Shown one piece after another: positions 37,202 to 45,576 of a stretch of 64,000 nucleotides of DNA. The position numbers and the translations under genes are program-made. The first letter of the stretch is position 1, and every line of letters starts with the position of its first letter. The DNA is from Arthrobacter sp. ISL-28 (GTDB taxonomy: Bacteria; Actinomycetota; Actinomycetes; Actinomycetales; Micrococcaceae): the NCBI RefSeq assembly GCF_018613875.1, contig NZ_JAGGPJ010000002.1, positions 146,388 through 210,387 of the forward strand, written 5' to 3'. The notes beneath the pieces are model-generated. The model searched no databases and was not told the origin of the DNA. It worked only from the letters and a program-made list of their open reading frames with translations.

Positions 37202-37366
37202 ATGAAGAAGATTATGTGGGCCGTTGCCGCTGCGGCCGTGGTTTTTCTGATCGTTGGCGGCACGGTGGACGCACTCGAATTCCTGCTCTGGCTGGCGCCC
37301 GTCCTGTTGATTGTGGCCGTGTTGCTGTTCTTCCTCAGCCGCTCCGGCGGCCACCGCATCCCCTGA
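37202..37366 (+). CDS. Small two-helix membrane protein (54 residues)
   Basis: Found by reading the frame directly. MKKIMWAVAAAAVVFLIVGG opens the first membrane helix; a short acidic turn (TVDALEF) and a second helix follow, ending SRSGGHRIP. The composition is strongly hydrophobic and codon use is normal for the neighbourhood. The ribosome site (CAGGAC) is weak. Function unknown. Confidence 0.55.
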   Translation: MKKIMWAVAAAAVVFLIVGGTVDALEFLLWLAPVLLIVAVLLFFLSRSGGHRIP

Positions 37367-37653
37367 CACTGCGTCAGCTTTGGAGCTCCCGATTCGGCTG
37401 GTTTTCACCGCCTATTCGGTTCTTGCCTTGCGGCCCAGCCGCCGAGCGGTGAGCCGATCAGGATGCCGACCAGGGCGGCCGCGGCGATCAAACCCTGCCA
37501 GGGCGAGACGCCATCTCAGGCTGATGCGGACCGCTGCCGAACGGGAACTAGCTAGCGAGGCGGCGTCCACTGTGAAACGCCCGACTGCCACCTGCGGCTG
37601 TCATAGCCGACGTCACCGAGCTTCTGCGTCGCCGGCAGGCTCGTCTTCAGGCG
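37367..37653. other. Gene-free gap
   Basis: 287 bases between the small membrane protein and zur. Open frames crossing it have no family resemblance and no good start. I see no clear terminator or promoter. Confidence 0.5.
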
Positions 37654-38053
37654 TTATTCCTGTGAGCGGGACCGACCGCAGTCACCACACAGGCCCAGGA
37701 GTTCGACGGTGTGGGAGACGGCGGCAAAGCCGTGGTCGCGGGCTGTCCGGTCTGCCCAGCGTTCGACCGTCGTTGCCGTGACTTCCACTGTGTGGCCGCA
37801 CCGGCGGCAAACCAGGTGATGGTGGTGTTCCTGTCGGTCGCAGCGCCGGTACCGGGCCTCGCTGTCAGCGGTCCTCAGGACGTCAATTTCACCCTCGCGG
37901 GGCCATGGCCTGCAGCGTACGGTAGACCGTGGCGAGGGAGACCCGTTCCCCGTGTTCATGCAGCAGGTGGTGCAGCTGTTGGGCGCTGCGGAATCCCGCC
38001 GTCTGTTCCAGCAGGTCGTTGAGCGCCACGCGCTGCCGGGTCATCCGTTCCAC
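37654..38053 (-). pseudogene. zur: Zur-type Fur-family regulator, frameshifted
   Basis: Two frames together give a complete Fur-family protein of about 132 residues: MTRQRVALNDLLEQTAGFRS through SLATVYRTLQAMA in the first, REGEIDVLRTADSEARY through the end in the second. Metal sites are intact: HHHHLVCRRCG and a C-terminal CGDCG. The break is one extra C on the coding strand (GGGG at 37899-37902 on the plus strand); removing it restores ATG GCC CGC GAG. Start GTG at 38053, 1 bp after the znuB stop. The znu context indicates zinc sensing. Either a sequencing error or a real loss of the repressor. Confidence 0.85.
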
Positions 38054-38054
38054 G

Positions 38055-38975
38055 CTAGGTGCCCTCCTGGAGCCTGACGTCGTCCTCCGCATCCAGGTGC
38101 GGGTCCTTTGCCCGGGCCGGCCGGGCAAACAGCGGCCGGGCTAACGCGACCACGGCGTAGACGCCGATGGCGAGCACTACGATCGTGGCGCCCGGTGAGA
38201 GGCGGTAGAAGTAGGTGATGGAGAGCCCCGTGATACAGACCGCAGCGCCGATGACCATCGCCGTCGTCATCGTGGCGCGGAACGACCGTGCGGTCAGCTG
38301 TGCGATCGCCACCGGAACGATCATGAGGGCCGAGACGAGGAGCACGCCGACCACCCGCATGGAGACGGAAACCGTCAGGGCAGCCAAGACGGCGACGAGG
38401 ATGTTCAGGGCCCGGATCGGCAGGCCGGTGGCGCGGGCGAATTCCTCGTCGTGGCTGAGGGCGAAGAGCGCGGGGCGAAGGCCCAGCCCGATGCCCAGGA
38501 TCAGGGCGGCGAGTCCGGCCGTGAGCCAGACGTCCAGGGAAGTGACCGTGGAAATGGAGCCGAAGAGGTAGCCGGTCAGGTTGGCTGCAGTGCCGCCGGC
38601 AATGCCGATGAGGAGCACGCCGCCGGCGATTCCGCCGTAGAACAGCAGGGCCAGGGCGACGTCTCCGCTGGTTTTGCCTTTTTCCCGTACAAGTTCGATG
38701 AGCACCGCTCCGATGACGGCGGCGACCACCGCTCCAGGGACGGCGAGCACGTCGTGGGGGGTGAGTCCTGCGGCGCTGCCGGCAAGCCATCCCATGGCCA
38801 CACCTGTCAGTGCCACGTGGCCGATGCCGTCGCCGAGCAGTGCCAGTCTGCGCTGGACCAGATAGGTTCCCATCACGGGTGCCGATACGCCGACCAGCAC
38901 CGCGACCAGCAGCCCGCGCTGCATCAGCGGGCTGGCGAGCATCGCCATCAGGGCGTCAAGGAAAGCCATCACCAC
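38055..38975 (-). CDS. znuB: Zinc ABC transporter permease, ZnuB-like
   Basis: A 306-residue ABC-3 family permease with about eight hydrophobic segments. VQRRLALLGDGIGHVALTGV (about 42-61) is the family signature, and SMRVVGVLLVSALMIVPVA (about 205-223) the coupling region. It would form the channel for zinc delivered by ZnuA. The C-terminus is soluble and charged (KDPHLDAEDDVRLQEG). The start overlaps the end of znuC by 7 bp. Manganese permeases of this family look alike; zinc is assigned from the Zur neighbour and Zur-box-like sites. Confidence 0.92.
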   Translation of the reverse strand: MVMAFLDALMAMLASPLMQRGLLVAVLVGVSAPVMGTYLVQRRLALLGDGIGHVALTGVAMGWLAGSAAGLTPHDVLAVPGAVVAAVIGAVLIELVREKGKTSGDVALALLFYGGIAGGVLLIGIAGGTAANLTGYLFGSISTVTSLDVWLTAGLAALILGIGLGLRPALFALSHDEEFARATGLPIRALNILVAVLAALTVSVSMRVVGVLLVSALMIVPVAIAQLTARSFRATMTTAMVIGAAVCITGLSITYFYRLSPGATIVVLAIGVYAVVALARPLFARPARAKDPHLDAEDDVRLQEGT

Positions 38976-39760
38976 TCCGAACGCAGATCAGGGACAGTGT
39001 GTCCGGGTGGGGCCGTGTCCGCGTGGGCGTGCACGTGGTCATGGTCCGGATGGTCATGCCCGGGCGCCGCGGAAGGCGGCAGACCGTCGAAGATCACCCG
39101 TCCGTGGCGGAGCACCACGGCCCGCTCCAGCATGCCGGCCAGTTCGCCGAGCTCGTGAAGCACCACAAGAACCGTTGTGCCGTTGCCGCGCATGCGGGCA
39201 AGGGTGCGGGCCAGCGCCTCTTTTGATGCGCGGTCAATCCCGGCCAGCGGTTCATCCAGGATGATCAGGTCAGGATCCCGCACCAGGGCGCGGGCGATGA
39301 GGACGCGCTGTTGCTGGCCACCGGAGAACACCTGGACGCTGTCATGGGCCCGGTCCGCCAAGCCAACCTGGTCCAGGGCTTCGAGCGCCTTCTTCCGTGT
39401 GGCCCGCCCGGTCCGCAGGCGCCTATTGTGCAGCAGCCCGGACGCCACGACTTCCACAGCCGTGGCCGGAACGCCGGAACTGGGCCCCAACCGCTGGGGC
39501 ACGTAGCCGATCCGCGACCAGGGCACGGAGCGGCGGGCAGCCGTGATGTCAGCGCCAAAGATCTCGGCGCTGCCCGAGGTGATCGGAACAATCCCCACCA
39601 TCGCCTTGATCAGCGTGGATTTGCCTGATCCGTTGGCACCAAGCAGCGCCACGGCCTCACCGTCAGTGACGGTCAGGTCGATGCCGTGCAGGATGGTGCC
39701 GGTCTCGACCGAGACAGACAGTTTCTGTGTCCGGATCGGGGGCTGGGAGGCGTCCGGCAC
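38969..39760 (-). CDS. znuC: Zinc ABC transporter ATP-binding protein, ZnuC-like
   Basis: A 263-residue ATPase: Walker A GANGSGKST (about 38-46), FSGGQQQRVLIARAL signature, LIILDEPLAG Walker B and a LHELGEL switch region. The C-terminal tail is histidine- and aspartate-rich (GHDHPDHDHVHAHAD), which could bind zinc and sense or buffer it; core ATPases lack this. It lies 3 bp after znuA and overlaps znuB. Confidence 0.93.
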   Translation of the reverse strand: MPDASQPPIRTQKLSVSVETGTILHGIDLTVTDGEAVALLGANGSGKSTLIKAMVGIVPITSGSAEIFGADITAARRSVPWSRIGYVPQRLGPSSGVPATAVEVVASGLLHNRRLRTGRATRKKALEALDQVGLADRAHDSVQVFSGGQQQRVLIARALVRDPDLIILDEPLAGIDRASKEALARTLARMRGNGTTVLVVLHELGELAGMLERAVVLRHGRVIFDGLPPSAAPGHDHPDHDHVHAHADTAPPGHTVPDLRSEW

Positions 39761-39763
39761 TGG

Positions 39764-40750
39764 CTAGGCGCAGTTCAAGGCCGTGCGCAGGGCGGTGAGG
39801 TTGTTGTGCATGACCTTCTCATAGTCGGAGCTTGCGTCGGTCAGACCCTCGAGCGGGTCCAGGACGGCGGTCTTGATCTTCAGGTCTCCGGCGAGCGTCT
39901 CGGCGACCTTGGGATTGACCAGGGATTCAGTGAAGATGGTGTTCACCCCTTCATCCTTGACCACCTTACCGATTTCTGCCAGACGGGCCGGGGAGGGTTC
40001 GCTGTTTGGGTCCAGGCCGGAAATGCCGGTCTGCTTCAGGCGGTACTTTTCCGCGAGGTATCCGTAGGCTTCATGAGAGACCACCATGGTGCGCGTCTTG
40101 CAGGTCGCCAGGCCCTTGCTGAACTCCTTGTCCAGTGCCGTCAGCTTTTCAGAGAGTGCTTTGGCGTTGGCCTCGTAGGCAGCGGCGTTCCCAGGGTCGG
40201 CTTTGCCCAATTCTCCGGCAACGGCTTGGGCCGCGTGGGCCAGGCGTTCGGGCTCAAGCCAGAAGTGCGGGTCGTGGGCTTCGCCCTCGGCGTGTCCGGC
40301 CTCCGCAGAGTGTCCGGCCTCCGCGCTGGCCCCGCCGGCCTCTGCGGCGTGTTCTTCCTCGGAGTGTCCGGCCGGCAGGGTTGCTTCCTCCGAGACATCC
40401 AGGGCGTGGGCGGGCGAGGCCTGCTTAATGGCGTCATCCACGGCGGGCTGGAAACCGGAGAGGTACACCACGGCTCCCGCGCTTTCCAGGGAAGCAACTG
40501 AGGCCGGCGACAGCTCAAGGTCGTGCGGCTCGGTGCCCGGGGGCGTGAGCGATTCGACCTCCACCTTGTCCCCTCCGACCTGCTCCGTAATGTACTGCAG
40601 GGGGTAGAACGAAGCCATCACCTTCAGGGGCCCGGCGTCACCGCCGGCCGCGGTTGCCCCGGTTCCCGCCGGGCCGGCAGGCGCGCAAGCCGCCAGCATG
40701 AGGGCGGACAGGAGGGGCACGGCAAGGGAAAGGCGCGTCAGGGGTTTCAT
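39764..40750 (-). CDS. znuA: Zinc ABC transporter substrate-binding lipoprotein, ZnuA-like
   Basis: About 328 residues from the ATG at 40750. Lipoprotein signal with lipobox LMLAAC (cysteine about 22). ASFYPLQYITEQVGGDKVEV and LTPPGTEPHDLELSP (ligand histidine) start the cluster A-I fold. A His/Glu-rich loop (about 125-160, GHSEEEHAAEAGG and GHAEGEAHDPHFW) is the ZnuA metal loop and carries the second histidine. VVSHEAYGYL and TESLVNPKVAE complete the site. The His-rich loop favours zinc over manganese. Divergent from the CobW-like operon across two Zur-box-like sites. Confidence 0.93.
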   Translation of the reverse strand: MKPLTRLSLAVPLLSALMLAACAPAGPAGTGATAAGGDAGPLKVMASFYPLQYITEQVGGDKVEVESLTPPGTEPHDLELSPASVASLESAGAVVYLSGFQPAVDDAIKQASPAHALDVSEEATLPAGHSEEEHAAEAGGASAEAGHSAEAGHAEGEAHDPHFWLEPERLAHAAQAVAGELGKADPGNAAAYEANAKALSEKLTALDKEFSKGLATCKTRTMVVSHEAYGYLAEKYRLKQTGISGLDPNSEPSPARLAEIGKVVKDEGVNTIFTESLVNPKVAETLAGDLKIKTAVLDPLEGLTDASSDYEKVMHNNLTALRTALNCA

Positions 40751-40771
40751 GCCCTCCATTGTCGCCGCAAA

Positions 40772-40786
40772 TGAGAATGAGTGTCA
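40772..40786. promoter_or_regulatory. Zur-box-like site 1
   Basis: TGAGAATGAGTGTCA, an imperfect 7-1-7 inverted repeat 22 bp upstream of the znuA start. It matches the general TGAnAATnAnTnTCA form of actinobacterial Zur/Fur boxes as I remember it. Confidence 0.6.
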
Positions 40787-40829
40787 ATTTCGAGGAATGC
40801 CGGGTCGTGCAGTCGACTATCTTTGCGAA

Positions 40830-40844
40830 TGAGAATAATTCTCA
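40830..40844. promoter_or_regulatory. Zur-box-like site 2 (perfect palindrome)
   Basis: TGAGAATAATTCTCA is a perfect 7-1-7 palindrome ending 15 bp before the CobW-like start. It most likely controls the rightward operon; with site 1 it makes both operons zinc-repressed. Confidence 0.75.
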
Positions 40845-40859
40845 TATAAGGTTCTGGGC

Positions 40860-41993
40860 ATGCCCATTACTGTTGTCAGTTCCCTTGATGTGTTTTGCCG
40901 GCAAGCCGCATGTGCGGACTTGGCCGGGAAGCTGCCCGGAGCCGTTGTCATTTTCCATGATTTGCTCGAAGAGGGGCTCGTCGTTCGCCGGATCTTTGCC
41001 GACGGCGTGCTCATGGAACGTGAGGAATCCAGGCTTGAGCACGGCTGCCTTAGCTGCACCGTCCGCCTCGACGTCGTGCCCACAGTGGACCGGTTGCTCG
41101 CCCGCGGCGAGTCCCACATCATTGTCGGGCTCCCCCCGGCGGTGGCCTCATCGGCCGCCGTGCACGCCCTCGTGAAGGGACTTGCCCGCCCGTTCACCAT
41201 TGATTCGGTCATCCTGGCCTGCGCTCCCGATGCGCTGGAGGACCAGATCTGGGATCACCACAGCCTGTTCGAGTCCCGCTTCACGCCGGTCCCGGAAGAT
41301 GACCGGACACCGGGGGAATTCCTCATCGGGGAACTCTCGTTCAACGACAGCGTCCTGCTGGCGGATCCGGCCCTGGTCCCGGTCGAACCGGCAGGCCGTG
41401 CGAGGGGTGTGCACTTGATCAGGGAACTGGCCCCGCATGCAGACGTGACGGACGGTGCCGACGGCGTCCGGCCCGGGCGCCACAACCTGCAGGAAGCAAT
41501 CGCCCGGACAAGGCCCGGGACTATCCGGGTACCGGCTGAGTCCTCCTCGCCATTCACCACTGTGGTGCAGCGGATCGAGCGGCCTCTGCATCCGACACGC
41601 TTCCGCCACACCCTGGCCACCCTTGCCGAAGGATGCTGCTGGCTGCGCGGCCGGCTCTGGGTGGCGTCAGCTCCCGGCTGCAAGATTGCGCTCCAGGGCA
41701 TCGGGCCGCGGATCTGGCTGGAAAACACGGGGCCGTGGCTCGCCGACCGCAGCCCGCAGCCACCACGAACCCAAGGCGCATGCCCAGACGCGGCACTGGA
41801 CTGGCATCCCGACTTCGGCGACCGACGAACAGTCGTGGCCGTTACCGGCGATGACATCGATCCTGCCGACATCGCCAGGCTGTTCGCCGCCTGCGAGCTT
41901 ACGGAGGCCGAGATGGCCTCCGGAACCAGCGGCCTGGAGGACCCCTTCGGACTGAACAACACCCATGAAACACACCCAAGGAGCAATTCATGA
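40860..41993 (+). CDS. CobW/COG0523-like protein lacking a recognisable P-loop
   Basis: A 377-residue relative of CobW-type metallochaperone GTPases. [19 protein letters not shown] (about 61-79) matches the CxCC/CLCC metal-site region and its surroundings, and the C-terminus ([20 protein letters not shown] onward, with [16 protein letters not shown]) is the CobW_C domain. The N-terminus [20 protein letters not shown] stands where LPVTVLTGFLGSGKTT would be, so Walker A is missing. A role in zinc allocation during starvation is inferred from the Zur-box-like palindrome 15 bp upstream. CobW-like genes beside Zur-controlled ribosomal paralogs are known in mycobacteria. Its TGA overlaps the L36 start (ATGA). 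Confidence 0.8.
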   Translation: MPITVVSSLDVFCRQAACADLAGKLPGAVVIFHDLLEEGLVVRRIFADGVLMEREESRLEHGCLSCTVRLDVVPTVDRLLARGESHIIVGLPPAVASSAAVHALVKGLARPFTIDSVILACAPDALEDQIWDHHSLFESRFTPVPEDDRTPGEFLIGELSFNDSVLLADPALVPVEPAGRARGVHLIRELAPHADVTDGADGVRPGRHNLQEAIARTRPGTIRVPAESSSPFTTVVQRIERPLHPTRFRHTLATLAEGCCWLRGRLWVASAPGCKIALQGIGPRIWLENTGPWLADRSPQPPRTQGACPDAALDWHPDFGDRRTVVAVTGDDIDPADIARLFAACELTEAEMASGTSGLEDPFGLNNTHETHPRSNS

Positions 41994-42112
41994 AAGTAAG
42001 AAACTCACTGCGTGCCCTGAAGAAGATCCCGGGAGCCCAGATCGTCCGCCGCCGCGGCCGGACCTTCGTCATCAACAAGAAAAATCCACGCATGAAGGCC
42101 AGACAGGGCTGA
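41990..42112 (+). CDS. rpmJ: Ribosomal protein bL36, zinc-independent paralog
   Basis: A 40-residue protein starting [20 protein letters not shown] and ending [12 protein letters not shown]. It is the L36 form without the CxxC...CxxxxH zinc ribbon. Such C-minus paralogs replace zinc-binding ribosomal proteins in zinc starvation, freeing zinc. AAGGAG lies 6-11 bases before the ATG, and the start overlaps the CobW-like stop by 4 bp, which places it under the same Zur-box-like site. Confidence 0.93.
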   Translation: MKVRNSLRALKKIPGAQIVRRRGRTFVINKKNPRMKARQG

Positions 42113-42135
42113 GGGAAGAATTGAAGGAATTAAGC

Positions 42136-43689
42136 ATGTCCTGGAAAAGGATTAAGGCGGCCGGAGTTTCGGCCGTCACGGTAGTGATGTTGGCGGCCTG
42201 CGCCGGGGAGAGCGCAGCGGGCGGTCCGGCATCGGCGCAGCCGCTGAAAGTCGTCGGGCCGTTCGAAGTGCATAGCTTGGACCCGTCCACCAGCGGTGGG
42301 ATCTTCACCCGGCTTCAGGTCGCAGAGACCCTGGTCGAGGCGGACAACCGTGGCGAACTGGAACCCGGGCTAGCTACCGCCTGGGACGTCGCACCGGACA
42401 GGAAGACCTGGCGGTTCACGATCCGCACTGGCGCACAGTTCCACGACGGCACCCCCGTCACGGCTGAAACGGTCGCTGCCGCGCTCAAGGTCGCGGACAG
42501 CAAAGCTGGAACCCCGCTCTCGACGGTCCCGGTAAAGTCCATCCGCGCGGACGGGCAGACCGTGCGCCTGGACCTGACAGAACCGTACGGCCCGCTCCCT
42601 GCGGTGCTGGCACACACGAGCACGCAGATCCTGGCCCCCTCGTCGTATGGACATGGCCAATCCGTCACCAAGATCGTGGGCTCGGGTCCCTACCGCGTGA
42701 CCCGGTTGGAACAGCCCTCCAGCGTCGAAGTTGCGGCCTTTGAGCAATGGCAGGGCAAGAAGCCCGCCATCAAAGAGGTGAGCTATCAGGCCGTCGGCCG
42801 GTCCGAGAGCCGGGCGCTGATGGCCGAAAGCGGCCAGGCCGACGTCACCTTCGGCATGGATCCGACCAGCCTTCAAAGGCTCAAGCAGGCGGGCAGCCTG
42901 GACATCAGTTCAGTCACACTGCCCAGGACAATCCTGCTGAAGGTCAATGCCGGCCACGAAATCCTCTCAGACGTTCGGGTGCGTCGGGCACTGAGCCTGG
43001 CCCTTGACCGCGAGGGCATGGCCAAAGCCCTGCTCCGCGACCCCGAGATGGCCGCCGGGCAGCTGTTCCCGCCGTCCCTGCCGGGATGGCACCAGCCCTC
43101 CGTCGCACCGGTGCAACAGGACGAGGCCGCGGCCCGCGCCCTCCTCGCCGAGGCCGGCTGGACCCCGGGACCCGATGGCGTCCTCGCCCGGAACGGACGG
43201 ACATTCGTGGTTAGCCTGCGCACCTTCCCGGACCGGCCGGAACTGCCGCTCCTCGCCACCGCAATCCAGGCCAAGCTCAAGGAGCTTGGCCTCATGCTGG
43301 ATGTGAAGGTCGGCAACTCCAGCGAGATCCCGGCCGGACACAAGGACGGCACCCTCGAGCTCGGCCTGTACTCACGGAACTTCGCCCTCGTTCCCGACGC
43401 ACTGGCCACCCTGGCGGACGACTACGGCCCCAAGGGCGCGGAGTACGGCGCGATGGGCTGGAACAGTACGGAACTGACCGCCACCCTGCAGGACATGGCG
43501 AAAGGTACCGACTCCGCCGGCGCGGAAGCCGGACGCAAGAAGGTATCGCAGATCCTGCAGGAGGAACTGCCCGTCATTCCTGTTGCGTGGTACCGCCAGA
43601 GCGCCGTGGTGAGCAAGCGGGTCGAAGGACTGGCTTTGGACCCGCTGGAACGTTCCCTGCGCCTGACCGACCTCAACTGGGCCAGCTAG
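42136..43689 (+). CDS. Family 5 extracellular solute-binding lipoprotein (peptide/nickel/metallophore type)
   Basis: About 517 residues from the ATG at 42136 (GAAGGAATT upstream); the open frame to 41965 merely overlaps rpmJ. Lipobox MLAAC (cysteine about 21). SBP_bac_5 signatures: ETLVEADNRGELEPGLATAW, FTIRTGAQFHDGTPVTAETV and VRVRRALSLALDREGMAKAL. Members bind peptides, nickel chelates or opine-type metallophores such as the Cnt system. Position 24 bp after the L36 paralog in a Zur-box-led operon favours a zinc chelate. First of four transporter genes. Confidence 0.88.
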   Translation: MSWKRIKAAGVSAVTVVMLAACAGESAAGGPASAQPLKVVGPFEVHSLDPSTSGGIFTRLQVAETLVEADNRGELEPGLATAWDVAPDRKTWRFTIRTGAQFHDGTPVTAETVAAALKVADSKAGTPLSTVPVKSIRADGQTVRLDLTEPYGPLPAVLAHTSTQILAPSSYGHGQSVTKIVGSGPYRVTRLEQPSSVEVAAFEQWQGKKPAIKEVSYQAVGRSESRALMAESGQADVTFGMDPTSLQRLKQAGSLDISSVTLPRTILLKVNAGHEILSDVRVRRALSLALDREGMAKALLRDPEMAAGQLFPPSLPGWHQPSVAPVQQDEAAARALLAEAGWTPGPDGVLARNGRTFVVSLRTFPDRPELPLLATAIQAKLKELGLMLDVKVGNSSEIPAGHKDGTLELGLYSRNFALVPDALATLADDYGPKGAEYGAMGWNSTELTATLQDMAKGTDSAGAEAGRKKVSQILQEELPVIPVAWYRQSAVVSKRVEGLALDPLERSLRLTDLNWAS

Positions 43690-43693
43690 GGCG

Positions 43694-44692
43694 ATGCGGA
43701 CCTCCATGAACCAGCTAGTTCGGCACGAGTCCTTCCTCGTGCCTGCCGCCCTTGTGCTCCGCCAGCGCGTCATCCAGGCGGTCGCGGTGGCGCTGTTCGT
43801 CTCTGCCGCGTGCTTCGCAATTGTGCAGAGCCTTCCCGGCGACATCGCTTTCCGGATCGCAGCCGGCCGTTACGGCTACGACCAGGTCACCGCCGCGTCG
43901 GCCGAGGCCGTCCGGGCCGATCTGGGACTGGACCGCCCGGCCTGGCTGCAACTGCTCGATTGGCTGGCCAGCCTCGCCCGGTTCGACCTCGGGACCTCCC
44001 TGGTGACAGGCGGCAACGTCGCAGGGGAATTGGCCCTGCATCTGTCCGGCAGCCTGCAGCTCGCCGCCGCGGCGCTGGTGCTGGCCTTCCTCGCTGGCAC
44101 GGCGGCCGGTACCCTGGCCGCGTTCCGGCCCGGAGGGACGCTGGACCGCGCCCTGACGTTCTGGGTTTCGGCCGCGCGGGCACTGCCTCCGTTCCTCCTC
44201 GGGCTGGTCCTGATCCTCGTCTTCTCTGTGCACCTCGGGGTGCTGCCTGCCACGGGCCACGGAGAATCGACCAACATCGTGCTCCCGGCCCTCACGCTCG
44301 CAACGGGCCTCTCCGGCCTGTTCGCACGCGTCAGCCGTGACGCCGTTATCCGGATCCGGCAATCGGACTACGTCCGGTTCGCCGCAACCAAGGGTCTGGG
44401 CGGCCGCCTGATCTTCATCCGCCACGTGCTGCGGAACACCGGCGTGACCCTGGTCCCCTACATCGGCGTGCAGGCGATCATCCTGATCGAAGGCGTGGTG
44501 GTCATTGAGAGCCTCTTCGCCTGGCCAGGGCTGGGCCACGCGCTGGTGCATGCGATCTTCTGGCGCGATGTTCCCATGATCCAGGCCACAGCCCTCGCAC
44601 TCGCCCTCCTGGTCGTGCTCCTCAACACGGCCACTGATCTGGCGGTACTCGCCATCGATCCCCGTCCCCGCACCAGTCAGGCGGCCAGCTGA
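43694..44692 (+). CDS. ABC transporter permease (DppB/NikB family)
   Basis: A 332-residue BPD_transp_1 permease with six hydrophobic segments. GLGGRLIFIRHVLRNTGVTL (about 234-253) carries the coupling EAA-like loop and FAWPGLGHALVHAIFWRDVP is the conserved C-terminal signature of NikB-type permeases. The N-terminal region has the long periplasmic loop with VRADLGLDRPAWLQLLDWLA. It starts 4 bp after the binding protein and shares one base with the next gene. Partner of the 44692-45576 permease. Confidence 0.9.
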   Translation: MRTSMNQLVRHESFLVPAALVLRQRVIQAVAVALFVSAACFAIVQSLPGDIAFRIAAGRYGYDQVTAASAEAVRADLGLDRPAWLQLLDWLASLARFDLGTSLVTGGNVAGELALHLSGSLQLAAAALVLAFLAGTAAGTLAAFRPGGTLDRALTFWVSAARALPPFLLGLVLILVFSVHLGVLPATGHGESTNIVLPALTLATGLSGLFARVSRDAVIRIRQSDYVRFAATKGLGGRLIFIRHVLRNTGVTLVPYIGVQAIILIEGVVVIESLFAWPGLGHALVHAIFWRDVPMIQATALALALLVVLLNTATDLAVLAIDPRPRTSQAAS

Positions 44693-45576
44693 TGACCCAG
44701 ACCATTACCCCAACACCCGGCGGTACACCCGACACCACTTTGCCGTCCCCCGCGCTCCAGAACGATGCGCCTCCTGCGAACCGCTGGTACTCCGGACGCA
44801 GCACGGGCCAGCTGCTGGCCATGTCAGGCTTGGCCCTGTTGGTGCTCTTCGCCCTCCTCGGGCCGCTGCTGTGGACGGAGCACGCCGTCCAGGACTTGTC
44901 ACGGTTCCTCGAACCGCCGAGCCTGGCGGATCCCCTCGGCCGGGACCACCTCGGCCGAAGCGTTGTTGCCCGGCTCGCCCACGCCACGCGGCTGTCACTG
45001 CTGCTGGCCGTTCTGGGCGTGGTCACCGCGCTGGCCGCGGGGACACTCGCCGGTATTGTCGCCGCATGGCGCGGCGGCTGGGTGGACGCTTCCCTGAACG
45101 CGATGTCAGAGGCACTCATTGCCCTCCCGGCGATTCTCGTCGTCCTGCTCTTCTCGGCGATGGCAAACGGTGAACTGTGGACGCTCTATGCGGGGCTGGC
45201 CCTGGCCCAGTGGGTGGAATACTTCCGCATGGTGCGGGCCCGCAGCAGCCTGGTGCTCGCCGGCCCGGCCGTCGAAGCCGCGGGCCTGCTCAAGCTCGGC
45301 CGCGCGCACATCCTCCGCCGCCACCTCTGGCCGGAGCTCCGGCCGCTGCTGGCCACCATGGCAACCTTCGGGATCGGCTCCTCCATCCTCGCCCTGTCCA
45401 CCCTGGGATTCGTCGGCATCGGAATCCGCCCGCCCACCCCCGAACTCGGACTCATGATCACTGAAGCGTTCCCCTACTACAACGAGGCCCCCTGGATGTC
45501 CCTGGCACCCGTCCTGGTTCTCACCACCACCCTGATCGGGCTCCTGGGCCTGCGGAACAAGGAGTCCCGCGCGTGA
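44692..45576 (+). CDS. ABC transporter permease (DppC/NikC family)
   Basis: A 294-residue second permease with six hydrophobic segments. PLGRDHLGRSVVARLAHATR (about 83-102) is the hallmark of the C-type subunit; KLGRAHILRRHLWPELRPLL (about 202-221) is the coupling loop, and FVGIGIRPPTPELGLMITEA the C-terminal signature. The proline-rich N-terminus (TITPTPGGTPDTTLPSPA) is unusual but probably just a disordered tail. Overlaps the permease before it by 1 bp and the ATPase after it by 4 bp. Confidence 0.9.
   Translation: MTQTITPTPGGTPDTTLPSPALQNDAPPANRWYSGRSTGQLLAMSGLALLVLFALLGPLLWTEHAVQDLSRFLEPPSLADPLGRDHLGRSVVARLAHATRLSLLLAVLGVVTALAAGTLAGIVAAWRGGWVDASLNAMSEALIALPAILVVLLFSAMANGELWTLYAGLALAQWVEYFRMVRARSSLVLAGPAVEAAGLLKLGRAHILRRHLWPELRPLLATMATFGIGSSILALSTLGFVGIGIRPPTPELGLMITEAFPYYNEAPWMSLAPVLVLTTTLIGLLGLRNKESRA

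Noticed and set aside
41965..42135. Upstream extension of the family 5 binding protein
   Set aside because: It overlaps the L36 gene in another frame and would bury the lipoprotein signal; the ATG at 42136 restores a normal lipobox.
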